Source of the DNA: an uncultured Bariatricus sp.
Lineage (GTDB): Bacteria; Bacillota; Clostridia; Lachnospirales; Lachnospiraceae
Length of the DNA stretch: 57,003 nucleotides
Reading direction: 5' to 3'
Assembly (NCBI GenBank): GCA_934320645.1
Contig: CAKRFP010000015.1
Location: 1 to 57,003 of the forward strand
The notes beneath the pieces were generated by a model that had not been told where the DNA came from, did not search any database, and was given only the letters and a program-made list of their open reading frames with translations. The translations under genes were made by a program, and so were the position numbers. This document shows, in pieces, positions 1 through 8,359 of this stretch (positions are counted from its first letter, which is position 1; the number at the start of each line of letters is the position of its first letter).

Positions 1-234
1 GGAAGCATTATCAACGGAACTGTTGAGAACTCAGTTCTGTTCAAAAAAGTGTTTGTTGGAAATAATTGTGTGATCAAGAACTCAATTATTTTAAATGATG
101 TGTATCTGGGGGACAATACTTACATTGAAAACTGTATTGTAGAGAGCAGGGATACGATCCGTGCCAACACAAGGCATGTCGGTGAAGATGGCGTGAAAGT
201 AGTAATAGAAAAGAACGAAAGGTACGCATTATAA
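1..234 (+). CDS. glgD: GlgD-type ADP-glucose pyrophosphorylase subunit, C-terminal end (5' truncated by window)
   Basis: Last 77 codons of a gene that starts before the window; the open frame runs from base 1 to a TAA. The peptide is a left-handed beta-helix: hydrophobic residues recur about every six positions (NCVIKNSIIL, NTYIENCIV), and it ends VVIEKNERYAL. This fits the C-terminal domain of the glucose-1-phosphate adenylyltransferase family. I prefer the regulatory subunit GlgD over catalytic GlgC because of the ending and because GlgD next to spoVG is familiar in Lachnospiraceae. With GlgC it would make ADP-glucose for glycogen in the cytosol. The nucleotidyltransferase half is outside the window, so the subunit assignment is not certain. 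Confidence 0.72.
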   Translation, partial: GSIINGTVENSVLFKKVFVGNNCVIKNSIILNDVYLGDNTYIENCIVESRDTIRANTRHVGEDGVKVVIEKNERYAL

Positions 235-319
235 AAAGGACTGAGGGGGGACTTGAAAAAGTCCGGATCAGTTGTTGAAGCATCCGAGGAAAGCTGCTAT
301 GGCAGGTTTTGTAGGTATG

Positions 320-361
320 CATGCTGGTCAAATAAAAAAGGAAAAGGAGCGGACCAGCATG
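320..361 (+). promoter_or_regulatory. Hairpin in the spoVG leader presenting a ribosome site in its loop
   Basis: CATGCTGGTC (320-329) and GACCAGCATG (352-361) are perfect 10-bp complements. The 22-nt loop is purine-rich and holds AAGGAG (344-349). The right arm ends in the ATG of a tiny reading frame. There is no T-run after it, so it is not a terminator. It could control translation of the leader frame or of spoVG; this is inferred from sequence alone. Confidence 0.45.
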
Positions 362-385
362 TGCGTTACTGGAGAAAGGGGCTAG
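359..385 (+). CDS. Possible 8-residue leader peptide upstream of spoVG
   Basis: ATG at 359 opens an 8-codon frame (MCVTGERG, then TAG at 383-385) preceded by AAGGAG with 9-nt spacing. It stops 6 nt before the spoVG start, and its last codons overlap the GAAAGGGG that serves as the spoVG ribosome site, so ribosomes on it could gate spoVG initiation. A good ribosome site and tight placement support it; the very short length and lack of comparative data keep it tentative. Confidence 0.3.
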   Translation: MCVTGERG

Positions 386-391
386 AAAGTT

Positions 392-679
392 ATGCAGATT
401 ACAGATGTACGCGTGCGCAAAGTAGCAAAAGAAGGAAAATTAAAGGCAGTAGTATCAATTACAATGGACGAAGAATTTGTTGTTCACGATATTAAAGTCA
501 TTGAAGGGGAAAAAGGACTTTTCATTGCAATGCCGAGCAAGAAAGCACTGGATGGAGAATATCGTGATATTGCGCATCCAATCAATTCCGGTACAAGAGA
601 CAGAATCCAGAAGATCATTCTGGACAAGTATGCGGAAGTGCTGGAAGAGACTGATAACGCGGAAGCTGCAGAGATCTAA
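392..679 (+). CDS. spoVG: SpoVG, RNA/DNA-binding regulator
   Basis: A 95-residue protein starting MQITDVRVRKV, with the family core GLFIAMPSKK and an acidic tail. SpoVG is a small nucleic-acid-binding protein first known for effects on cortex formation and septation during sporulation, and it regulates many genes in Gram-positive bacteria. Length matches the family. GAAAGGGG lies about 10 nt before the ATG. It stands alone between glgD and a strong terminator at 701-748. A hairpin and tiny reading frame upstream (320-385) suggest extra control of translation. Identification is secure. Confidence 0.96.
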   Translation: MQITDVRVRKVAKEGKLKAVVSITMDEEFVVHDIKVIEGEKGLFIAMPSKKALDGEYRDIAHPINSGTRDRIQKIILDKYAEVLEETDNAEAAEI

Positions 680-700
680 GTACAGAAAAATACTGAAAAC

Positions 701-748
701 AAAAATCCCGGAGTACTGGCGGATAAAACCAGAACTCCGGGATTTTTA
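701..748 (+). terminator. Rho-independent terminator after spoVG
   Basis: AAAAATCCCGGAGT and ACTCCGGGATTTTT pair, with an inner CTGG/CCAG helix, and the right arm ends in five T. It also has the A-run needed to act on the opposite strand, so it may end transcription of the minus-strand operon that finishes at 824. Confidence 0.85.
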
Positions 749-823
749 TGTGTGCCCGGTGAGGGAATGTGTCGAGGCACAATTTTTTTGTCTGGCGCTG
801 AAAACTGCCAGGATATATTTTCC

Positions 824-1636
824 CTAATCACGCATAAACTGATCAATCACATAAAGAACTCCGTCTTCATCGTTGGATTTTGTGATAAAGTCTGCTTTTT
901 CGCGGACAAGTGGCTGTGCATTTTCCATTGCAACGCCAAGTCCGGCTGTCTCGATCATGGTCAGATCGTTGTAACCGTCACCGCAGCAGATCATTTCATC
1001 GGTAGTCAGACCGATACTGGTAAGAAGCTTCAGAAGAGAAGCAGCTTTGTCTACATTTTTCGGTACGATTTCAAGGAAAAACGGATCCGAACAGTAGACA
1101 TCAATATATCCATGGAAATGAGTGGACATCTCATCTTTTGCGGCAGCAATCGCATCTGGTTCTCCGGTCAGGAGAAACTTATTATTCGGAAATGCGGAAA
1201 CTCTCTCACAGAAGTTATCGATATGTTTGATTTCGGCACGGTTGATTCTGGATTCCAGATCAGAATATTTGGTATGGGTCAGACCGGAAAGAAGTTGATC
1301 ATGATCATAAGCCAGAATATCAACCGGATATCTGGAAGCAATCTGATACACGTCCGGGATTACATCCTGTGGAAGTGTTTTATTGTAGATTGGATGTCCG
1401 GTACGGCAGTCTGTGATCCTTGCGCCATTAAAGGAAAGGATATAGCTTCCATAACGTTCCAGATGAAGCTGCTTAGCAAGCGGAAGGACGCCAAATGTTG
1501 GGCGGCCGCTTGCGAGGACAACTTTCTTTCCGGCTTCCTGAATCTCGATCAGGGCTTTTAAGGTTGGAGGAGTGATTTCTTTTCTGGAATTGGTAAGTGT
1601 TCCGTCCAGGTCAAGAACGAGTATCTGATATTTCAT
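824..1636 (-). CDS. Cof-type HAD-IIB family phosphatase
   Basis: A 270-residue cytosolic HAD hydrolase. Motif I is VLDLDGTL near residues 7-14 (both aspartates present), motif II VLASGRPT, and motif IV CCGDGYNDLTMI near residue 240. The cap inserted between motifs II and III marks the Cof (IIB) subfamily, which dephosphorylates sugar phosphates, nucleotides or cofactors such as pyridoxal phosphate or FMN. The substrate cannot be read from sequence. It is the last gene of the plsC-pncB-murF operon, 12 nt after murF. A long frame on the opposite strand is a shadow. Confidence 0.9.
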   Translation of the reverse strand: MKYQILVLDLDGTLTNSRKEITPPTLKALIEIQEAGKKVVLASGRPTFGVLPLAKQLHLERYGSYILSFNGARITDCRTGHPIYNKTLPQDVIPDVYQIASRYPVDILAYDHDQLLSGLTHTKYSDLESRINRAEIKHIDNFCERVSAFPNNKFLLTGEPDAIAAAKDEMSTHFHGYIDVYCSDPFFLEIVPKNVDKAASLLKLLTSIGLTTDEMICCGDGYNDLTMIETAGLGVAMENAQPLVREKADFITKSNDEDGVLYVIDQFMRD

Positions 1637-1648
1637 GGTAAACCTCTC

Positions 1649-3025
1649 TTAAAACTGCATTTGTCTGAGGACATCGATAATCTCAGGAAATTCCATACCG
1701 TGAGAAGCCTTGATCAGAATGGTGTCATCTTTTTTTAGGACATTCTGGATCTTATTCAGGAAGTCCTGTTTGGTTTTAAAATAAAGGACTACGCTGTTCT
1801 TTGCACAGGCTTTTGCACCCTCATATGCATGGTGGGAAAGCTCTCCGATACAGCAGATCACATCAATGCCGATCTCAGCAGCATATGCACCGGTGTTGTA
1901 GTGGAGTTCTTTTTCCTTGTCTCCAAGCTCAAACATATCGCCCATGACAGCTACGGTTCTGCCATCTGCAGTAGAAAGCACATCGAGAGAAGCTTTCATG
2001 GAAACTGGGTTGGCATTGTAACAGTCATCGATGATCAGAAGGGATCCGGTATCGATCAGGTTGGTACGTCCGGTGATCGTCTTCAGGGAGGTGATTCCTG
2101 CCTGAATCTCTTCCAGGGTAAGTCCAAGCTTCATGCCAACGCATGCTCCGGCGAGAGCATTGTAGACCATATGGCTTCCAGGTACCGGGATATGTACTCT
2201 GATTTCGCCAAGCGGAAGATGAAGCACAGCATCCGTTCCACGAAGGCCATGGCTTACGATCTCGTCCGCATAGGCATCCAGACTGTCTGAGAGACCGAAG
2301 AATACAGGTTTTTTGCCCTGAACCTCTGCAACGGTGGAAAGTTTGTCGTCATCTCCGTTCAAGATGACAGAAGCATCCGGCCGCAGATGGTCAAAGACCT
2401 CAGTCTTGGCTTTTAAGATTCCATCACGGCTGCCAAGAGTTTCCATGTGTGCAAGACCGATATTGGTGATTACACAGATATCCGGCTGGCTGACGGATGC
2501 GAGTTCATGCATTTCGCCAAAATGGTCAATTCCCATCTCCAGGACAGCGACTTCATGTTCTTTGGTAAGATTGAAGATGGTAAGTGGAAGTCCGATTCCG
2601 TTGTTAAAGTTTCCCTCTGTCTTAAGAACATTGTATTTCTGGGAAAGGACAGAGGCAATTGTCTCTTTGGTGCTGGTTTTTCCAACACTTCCGGTGATGC
2701 CGACAACTTTGATGTCAAGCTGCATGCGGTAAAACGCTGCGATATCACGAAGTGCTTTTTCGCAGGATTCTACATGAATGCAGGGACAGGTAAGGGAAGA
2801 AGGATCTTCTTCTGTAAGAGTAGCAAGTGCACCCTGTTCCATAACCTGTGGGATAAAGGTGTGGCCGTCTACGCGAGCTCCTTTGAGTGGAACAAAAAGA
2901 AATCCCGGTGCTGCTTTCCGGCTGTCGATTGCAACGCCGGTAATTTCTTTTTCAAGAAAACTGCTGTCGCCATGGAAGGTTCCATGGCAGGCAGCGGTTA
3001 TATTTTTTAATGTCATATTTTTCAT
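1649..3025 (-). CDS. murF: UDP-N-acetylmuramoyl-tripeptide--D-alanyl-D-alanine ligase
   Basis: A 458-residue Mur ligase that adds D-Ala-D-Ala to UDP-MurNAc-tripeptide using ATP, completing the cytoplasmic peptidoglycan precursor. The N-terminal substrate-binding domain (residues 1-100) contains AIDSRKAAPG and FVPLKGARVDGH. The central ATPase has GITGSVGKTST at 109-119, and the C-terminal domain contains DDCYNANP and GDMFELG. Length is typical. Start chosen from AAGAGGT ahead of the ATG. It sits 27 nt after pncB and 12 nt before the HAD phosphatase, so it is co-transcribed. Confidence 0.95.
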   Translation of the reverse strand: MKNMTLKNITAACHGTFHGDSSFLEKEITGVAIDSRKAAPGFLFVPLKGARVDGHTFIPQVMEQGALATLTEEDPSSLTCPCIHVESCEKALRDIAAFYRMQLDIKVVGITGSVGKTSTKETIASVLSQKYNVLKTEGNFNNGIGLPLTIFNLTKEHEVAVLEMGIDHFGEMHELASVSQPDICVITNIGLAHMETLGSRDGILKAKTEVFDHLRPDASVILNGDDDKLSTVAEVQGKKPVFFGLSDSLDAYADEIVSHGLRGTDAVLHLPLGEIRVHIPVPGSHMVYNALAGACVGMKLGLTLEEIQAGITSLKTITGRTNLIDTGSLLIIDDCYNANPVSMKASLDVLSTADGRTVAVMGDMFELGDKEKELHYNTGAYAAEIGIDVICCIGELSHHAYEGAKACAKNSVVLYFKTKQDFLNKIQNVLKKDDTILIKASHGMEFPEIIDVLRQMQF

Positions 3026-3052
3026 CGGTAATACCTCTTTTCAAATTGTGAC

Positions 3053-4507
3053 CTAGTCGTCAGCGCTCATGCGGTCAAGAAGCTGTTTCTTTACTTCATA
3101 AAGTCTTGGAGACAGATCGATATACATCTGGTGAGGATTGAAGAGTCGTTTGGATTCATCCCACAGGGTATCTTTTTCCTGACGGCAGTAAGCGGCAATC
3201 TCTTTGACAGACGGGGAAGTGTAGACACATTCACCGTTGATGAAGATTGGCTGCATCATTTCGCGGACGGTATAGGTTCCGGCTTTCATCTTTGTCTTCT
3301 TCCATGTCTCGCTTGGATCAAAGAGGAGAAGATCTTCCTCCGGATTGATCTCTTCGTCTACAAAGCAGATATAATCAGCTTTCATCTTGCCGGTTTCTTT
3401 TTCGTAAATACGGTAAATCGTCTTGTTGCCCGGATTGGTGATCTTTTCTGTGTTCTCAGAAAGTTTGATTTTAGGTTCGAACTCACCATTCTTATTCTGG
3501 ATGGCAGCGAGCTTATATACACCACCGAATGAAGGACAGTCTTTGGAGGTGATCAGATTGGTTCCGACACCCCATGAATCGATCGCTGCGCCTTGCATCT
3601 TGAGGTCGTGGATCAGATATTCATCAAGGTCGTTGGATGCGCAGATCGTTGCTTCTTCAAAGCCGGCCTCATCCAGCATTTTACGTGCTTTTTTGGACAG
3701 GTAGGCAAGATCGCCGCTGTCAAGACGGATACCAAGCTTTCTCGGGCTGACACCGGCATCTTTCATCTCCTGGAAGACACGGATCGCATTCGGCACACCG
3801 GATTTTAAGGTGTCGTAAGTATCGACAAGAAGGGTACAGCCTTCAGGATAAAGATCTGCATAGGCTTTAAATGCGGTATATTCATCCGGGAAACTCATGA
3901 TCCAGCTGTGTGCATGGGTTCCCATAACCGGAACGTCAAAAAGCTTGCCGGTAAGTACGCAGGAGGTTCCCACGCAGCCGGCGATTACGGCAGCACGTGC
4001 GCCGTATAATCCGGCATCCGGTCCCTGGGCACGGCGAAGCCCGAATTCCATAACACCGGTATCACCGGCAGCGTATACGATACGGGAAGACTTGGTCGCG
4101 ATCAGACACTGGTGGTTCAGAATGTTTAGGATTGCGGTTTCCACAAGCTGAGCTTCCATGATCGGGGCAACGACTTTGAGGATCGGCTCCTTCGGGAAAA
4201 TCAGGCTTCCTTCCGGAATTGCGTAAATGCTTCCGGTAAAGTGATAGCCGCTCAGATACTGAAGAAAATCTTCAGAAAAAATGTGGAGACTGCGAAGGTA
4301 ATCCACATCATCATAGCTGAAGTTCAGATTTTTCACGTACTCAATAACCTGTTCAAGTCCGGCTGCGATCGCATAACCGGAAGAAAATGGGTTGGAACGG
4401 TAAAATACATCAAAAATTACGGTAGGATTGTCCTGCTTATCGTAATAACCCTGCATCATAGTCAGTTCGTATAAGTCTGTAAGTAATGTTAAATTTTTAG
4501 AATGCAT
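3053..4507 (-). CDS. pncB: Nicotinate phosphoribosyltransferase
   Basis: A roughly 484-residue enzyme of the NAPRTase family, joining nicotinate and PRPP in ATP-driven NAD salvage. Family features seen: the N-terminal LLTDLYELTMMQGYY, the central EFGLRRAQGPDAG, GTHAHSWIMSF, VDTYDT, and RLDSGDL before the active-site region. Two in-frame ATGs occur (4513 and 4507). AAGAGGT directly abuts the first and sits 7 nt from the second, so I chose 4507. The gene lies 26 nt after plsC and 27 nt before murF in the same minus-strand operon. Confidence 0.95.
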   Translation of the reverse strand: MHSKNLTLLTDLYELTMMQGYYDKQDNPTVIFDVFYRSNPFSSGYAIAAGLEQVIEYVKNLNFSYDDVDYLRSLHIFSEDFLQYLSGYHFTGSIYAIPEGSLIFPKEPILKVVAPIMEAQLVETAILNILNHQCLIATKSSRIVYAAGDTGVMEFGLRRAQGPDAGLYGARAAVIAGCVGTSCVLTGKLFDVPVMGTHAHSWIMSFPDEYTAFKAYADLYPEGCTLLVDTYDTLKSGVPNAIRVFQEMKDAGVSPRKLGIRLDSGDLAYLSKKARKMLDEAGFEEATICASNDLDEYLIHDLKMQGAAIDSWGVGTNLITSKDCPSFGGVYKLAAIQNKNGEFEPKIKLSENTEKITNPGNKTIYRIYEKETGKMKADYICFVDEEINPEEDLLLFDPSETWKKTKMKAGTYTVREMMQPIFINGECVYTSPSVKEIAAYCRQEKDTLWDESKRLFNPHQMYIDLSPRLYEVKKQLLDRMSADD

Positions 4508-4533
4508 AATCATACCTCTTTTCTGTTTTGGGT

Positions 4534-5268
4534 TTAGACCAGACTGGCGTTTTTCTTAATTGTGTCTTGGATAAGATCATGACAATAGATTCCAAGATGT
4601 TTTCTTGTCTCTTTATCCAGTTCTTTTGGATAGATTGGTTTGCCGTATTCGATGACGACATGTACTTTTTTTACACGCGGGAAATGTGCTTCAAAAATGT
4701 CAGCAGTATTGTTCATGCTGATCGGAATGATCGCACACCCGGTCTTTTCGGCAATTTTAAGTGCACCGTCACGGAATGGAAGCATAGAAAGCTCTTCACC
4801 ATTGTTGCGGGTTCCTTCCGGGAAAATGCAGATGGAAATGCCATTTTTTACATAATCAATTGCCTGAAGGATCGTCTTCAGACCTTCTTTCATATTGTCT
4901 CTGTCAAGGAAGAGACAGTACAGATTCTTCATCCATGTGGAAAGAAGCGGAATTTTTTCCATTTCTTTTTTGGCAACATAACCGGTCAGACGCCTGCACC
5001 GGCTGTAAGTAAGGAGAATATCAAAATAACTGCGGTGGTTGCCGATAAAAAGTACCGGTTCATCCGGAATATTTTCTTCGCCGATCACGGTTGTCGTGAC
5101 ACCGGTCATCTTAAGAATCACTTTAAAGCCCCACTGAACGATGCGCAGAGAACTGATATCTTTGGCTCTGCGATTGAATTTACCAATGATCCATTCCACC
5201 AGAAAAACCGGAATGGACAGGATCAGGTAAAGAATTAAAAAGACTGCGATACAGATAAATCGTATCAT
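4534..5268 (-). CDS. plsC: 1-acyl-sn-glycerol-3-phosphate acyltransferase
   Basis: A 244-residue membrane acyltransferase that turns lysophosphatidate into phosphatidate for phospholipid synthesis. An N-terminal hydrophobic helix (residues 1-28) anchors it. The catalytic HxxxxD is H78-RSYF-D83 and the substrate motif FPEGTR is at 149-154. It is the first gene of the four-gene minus-strand operon, with a near-consensus sigma-A promoter 45-75 nt upstream and GAGAGGA as ribosome site. Confidence 0.92.
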   Translation of the reverse strand: MIRFICIAVFLILYLILSIPVFLVEWIIGKFNRRAKDISSLRIVQWGFKVILKMTGVTTTVIGEENIPDEPVLFIGNHRSYFDILLTYSRCRRLTGYVAKKEMEKIPLLSTWMKNLYCLFLDRDNMKEGLKTILQAIDYVKNGISICIFPEGTRNNGEELSMLPFRDGALKIAEKTGCAIIPISMNNTADIFEAHFPRVKKVHVVIEYGKPIYPKELDKETRKHLGIYCHDLIQDTIKKNASLV

Positions 5269-5314
5269 TACCCAAAATCCTCTCTTTCATTATAAAGTAA
5301 CATACTTTTCTTCG

Positions 5315-5343
5315 ATTATACTATTCAAGGCATGAAAATACAA
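5315..5343 (-). promoter_or_regulatory. Sigma-A-type promoter of the plsC-pncB-murF-HAD operon
   Basis: Read on the minus strand: TTGTAT (5338-5343), 17-nt spacer, TATAAT (5315-5320). The -10 box is perfect and spacing is optimal. Transcription should start near 5308, leaving a 40-nt leader before plsC. Confidence 0.7.
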
Positions 5344-5394
5344 GAAAGATAATATGATAATAAAGAGACAAAAAACTGGAAAAATTTGTGGATT

Positions 5395-5841
5395 ATGAGA
5401 ATAAGATGCCGTGTCATATGGCTGATTGTGCTGCTCATGTTTTTTGGTGGCTGTCAGGTGGTGGACAAAAAAACGGTGGACGGAAATGTGCTGGAATATA
5501 CCATTGCAGATGAGCAAAAGATTCCGGAGGAGATGGCAGGGCACATGAAAGAAATGGAAGAAAAACCATTTCAGATCACGTACATGCAGGGAGACCGGCT
5601 GTATGTCGGACAGGGATATGGAAAGCAGGAAATGGAAGGCTATGCGATCCGGGTTGACAGCTGCACCGAAACAAAAGATGTCATCTGTGTGCGGACAACA
5701 CTTCTGGGACCCGGAAACGATGAGACAGAAAAAGATGGCGAGGAGGCGGGAAATGTCTGTGTGCGGGAGGGTGCACGCTCCCAATACCCTTATGTTGTCC
5801 TGGAGATGGAAAAAAGTGAGAAACCGGTGATATTTAAGTAG
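5395..5841 (+). CDS. PrcB-like lipoprotein
   Basis: About 148 residues. The N-terminus is a lipoprotein signal: basic start, hydrophobic stretch, then FFGGC with the lipid-bearing cysteine at about residue 20. The rest resembles the PrcB C-terminal domain: GYAIRVDSC, a VICVRTTLLGPG strand, and the ending YPYVVLEMEKSEKPVIF. That domain is found in small lipoproteins and protease-associated proteins; its job is not well defined. I chose the ATG at 5395 over an upstream TTG in frame; neither has a strong ribosome site. It is 14 nt upstream of the SipL-like gene, suggesting a shared spore-envelope role, which is inference. Confidence 0.72.
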   Translation: MRIRCRVIWLIVLLMFFGGCQVVDKKTVDGNVLEYTIADEQKIPEEMAGHMKEMEEKPFQITYMQGDRLYVGQGYGKQEMEGYAIRVDSCTETKDVICVRTTLLGPGNDETEKDGEEAGNVCVREGARSQYPYVVLEMEKSEKPVIFK

Positions 5842-5855
5842 CAGGAGGGCTGACT

Positions 5856-7418
5856 ATGGAACTGATAAGAAAACAGGTGCGTATGAATCAGATTGGAAAA
5901 ATAGTGACGGATCAGTTTATGATCGATGGAGATTACAATGTACCGGATGCGAAAAGTGACGTCGGAAGCGTACTTTCCAGTGAGGGAAGTCTGCGGATCG
6001 AAGAGACAAGAAGGGTGGAAAATTATCTTCGTGTGACAGGAAAACTGAATTTTAAAGTTCTGTATGTGACCGATTCCGGGGATCCGCGTCTTGGAGCGTT
6101 GGAAGGAATGCTGCCGTTTGAGGAAATGGTTTACATGGAGGAAGAAAACGGAGAAGGCGAATACATTGTGCAGGTTCAGAGAGTGGAGTGCGGGGTGTCC
6201 CTGATTCATTCCAGAAAGCTTGCAGTAAAAGCAGTTACGGAGATGACCGTACATACAGAGCAGATTAAAGAAAAGCAGGTGACACTGGACGCGGATGGAG
6301 AGGAAGGAATCTATCTGAAAAAGTGTCCGGTAGAAATGCTGCAGCTTTTTACCGGGAAGCGGGACATTTACCGGATCAAGGAAGAGATTAAGATACCGGG
6401 AACAAAAGAAAATATCGGAACCCTTTTATGGACGGAGGTAAGCTCCCGGAAAATGGATACCAGGCTTGTGCAGGATGCCATGCTGGTGAACGGGGAACTG
6501 CAGGTCTTTGTCCTTTATGAATCACAGGAGGGGAAGACTGACTGGGTAGAGCAGACGGTTCCTTATGAGGGACGGATTGAATGTGCCGGTGCGGAGGAAG
6601 GTATGTACCATCATGTCTATGATCAGCTGGATGATATCAGTGTGGAAGTGCGGATGGATGAAGATGGGGAGATGCGCGCGCTTGGAATTGAAGCGGCGCT
6701 GCAGGTGCGGATCTTTATCTATGAGGAAGAAAGTCTGGAACTTCTGGAAGATGCCTATTCGCTTGAGAAAAAATGTGTTCTGCAGACGGAGGAGACAGCG
6801 GTCGAAGAACTTCTGCTTCAGAACCATTCCAAAAGCAAGATCACAGAACACTTGAGCCTGCCGGAGCTGAAAGACGAAATCCTTCAGGTGTGCCACAGCA
6901 GCGCAGACCTGCAGATAGAAAAAATGGAAGTGCAGGATGGCGGAATTCTGGCAGAGGGTATTCTCCATGTCAGCTTTTTGTATGTAAAGGCAAATGATGA
7001 AGTACCATTTGGTGTGTGGAAGGGGATGGTTCCGTTCTCGGCAATGCTTGAATGCCGGGAAGGAAGCAGCGATATGAAATATGACGTCACATATGCAGTG
7101 GAGCAGCTTGCGGTAGATCTTGCCGGAAATGATGAAGTAGAGATCAAAGCGGTCGTGGCGTTCAGAAGCTTCATGCGAAAAGCGGAAAAAATACAGATGG
7201 TGACAGAGGCTGCACTTGTGGATTATGAAAAAGAAGAGCAGATGAACCAGCCTGGAATTGTGGGATATATCGTAAAAGACGGAGATGATCTGTGGAGCCT
7301 GGCAAAGAAATATTCAACCACGGAAGAAAGTATTCTGCTTAATAATGAATTATTATCAAAAGAACTGAAAACGGGTGATAAAATATTGATTTTTCGGGAG
7401 AGTTTGAGTATACTATAA
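5856..7418 (+). CDS. SPOCS and LysM domain protein, SipL-like spore coat morphogenetic protein
   Basis: A 520-residue protein with no signal peptide. It contains repeated DUF3794/SPOCS modules (one begins around VPDAKSDVGSVLSSEG; similar blocks recur in the middle and at roughly 320-450). It ends in a LysM domain at about 470-514 (GYIVKDGDDLWSLAKKYST to LKTGDKILIF). This matches C. difficile SipL, which binds the ATPase SpoIVA and helps coat and cortex assemble around the forespore. AGGAGGG precedes the ATG. It overlaps nothing and follows the PrcB-like lipoprotein by 14 nt. Confidence 0.85.
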   Translation: MELIRKQVRMNQIGKIVTDQFMIDGDYNVPDAKSDVGSVLSSEGSLRIEETRRVENYLRVTGKLNFKVLYVTDSGDPRLGALEGMLPFEEMVYMEEENGEGEYIVQVQRVECGVSLIHSRKLAVKAVTEMTVHTEQIKEKQVTLDADGEEGIYLKKCPVEMLQLFTGKRDIYRIKEEIKIPGTKENIGTLLWTEVSSRKMDTRLVQDAMLVNGELQVFVLYESQEGKTDWVEQTVPYEGRIECAGAEEGMYHHVYDQLDDISVEVRMDEDGEMRALGIEAALQVRIFIYEEESLELLEDAYSLEKKCVLQTEETAVEELLLQNHSKSKITEHLSLPELKDEILQVCHSSADLQIEKMEVQDGGILAEGILHVSFLYVKANDEVPFGVWKGMVPFSAMLECREGSSDMKYDVTYAVEQLAVDLAGNDEVEIKAVVAFRSFMRKAEKIQMVTEAALVDYEKEEQMNQPGIVGYIVKDGDDLWSLAKKYSTTEESILLNNELLSKELKTGDKILIFRESLSIL

Positions 7419-7481
7419 TAATGAAAAGATGTATACAAGATACAAAAAAAGGTCGAAAAAATACAATAAGGAGATACACGC

Positions 7482-8357
7482 ATGGATAAACTGGAGTTAA
7501 AAGCACTTGGGAAGATCAATCTTGGACTTGATGTGCTGGGGCGGCGGGAGAATGGTTATCACGATGTGCGCATGGTCATGCAGACGCTGTATCTGTACGA
7601 TAATGTGACGTTGCAAAAAAAGTCGGCCCCAGGTATCGAGATCGATTCAAATCTTTTTTATCTGCCGAACGATGAGGACAATATTGCATGGAAAGCGGCA
7701 AAACTTCTGATCGATGAATTTGATATCAAAGACGGGATCAGAATCCATCTGGACAAGCATATACCGGTTGCTGCAGGAATGGCAGGCGGAAGTTCCAATG
7801 CGGCGGCAGTGCTTTACGGAATGAACCAGATGTTCCGGCTGGGACTTTCTCAAAAAGAGCTGATGGAAAGAGGCGTGAAGCTTGGGGCGGATGTCCCTTA
7901 CTGCATTATGCGCGGAACGGTACTTGCAGAAGGAATCGGGGAAAAGCTGACACCGCTTCCTCCGATGCCGAAATGTCAGATTCTGATCGCCAAGCCACCG
8001 ATCAGTGTATCGACAAAGATGGTTTATGAAAAGCTGGATTCCTGTGAAATCAAGGAGCATCCGGATATAGATGGTATCCTGGACGGATTGAAGAACCAGG
8101 ATCTTGAGCAGGTGGCAGCATCCATGGGCAATGTGCTGGAGAAGGTTACGGTTGAAGCATATCCGGTCATTGCACAGATCAAAGAATGTATGATGGAAGC
8201 AGGTGCTCTTGGGGCGATGATGAGCGGAAGCGGTCCGACTGTATTTGGGATTTTCAGGGATCGCAGGACAGCGAAGGAAGCATTTACAAAAGTAAAAGCA
8301 CAGAATCTGGCAAAACAGGTTTATCTTGCAAATGTGCATAACGTCAGGAGGAGATAA
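7482..8357 (+). CDS. ispE: 4-diphosphocytidyl-2-C-methyl-D-erythritol kinase
   Basis: A 291-residue GHMP kinase of the MEP isoprenoid pathway that phosphorylates CDP-methylerythritol with ATP. Seen: the N-terminal ALGKINLGLDVLGRRENGYH, the GHMP ATP loop PVAAGMAGGSSNAA around residues 95-107, and the C-terminal GAMMSGSGPTVFGIF. Length is normal. AAGGAG is 9 nt before the ATG. The downstream GntR gene starts 2 nt after the stop and its ribosome site lies inside ispE, so the two are translationally close. Confidence 0.96.
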   Translation: MDKLELKALGKINLGLDVLGRRENGYHDVRMVMQTLYLYDNVTLQKKSAPGIEIDSNLFYLPNDEDNIAWKAAKLLIDEFDIKDGIRIHLDKHIPVAAGMAGGSSNAAAVLYGMNQMFRLGLSQKELMERGVKLGADVPYCIMRGTVLAEGIGEKLTPLPPMPKCQILIAKPPISVSTKMVYEKLDSCEIKEHPDIDGILDGLKNQDLEQVAASMGNVLEKVTVEAYPVIAQIKECMMEAGALGAMMSGSGPTVFGIFRDRRTAKEAFTKVKAQNLAKQVYLANVHNVRRR

Positions 8358-8359
8358 GA

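Noticed and set aside
247..264. GGACTT-GAAA-AAGTCC hairpin after glgD
   Set aside because: Perfect 6-bp stem, but no T-run follows, so I did not call it a terminator; it may be chance.
752..1561. 269-codon open frame on the plus strand
   Set aside because: It lies wholly opposite the HAD phosphatase gene, has no ribosome site or family motifs, and its composition is that of an antisense shadow.
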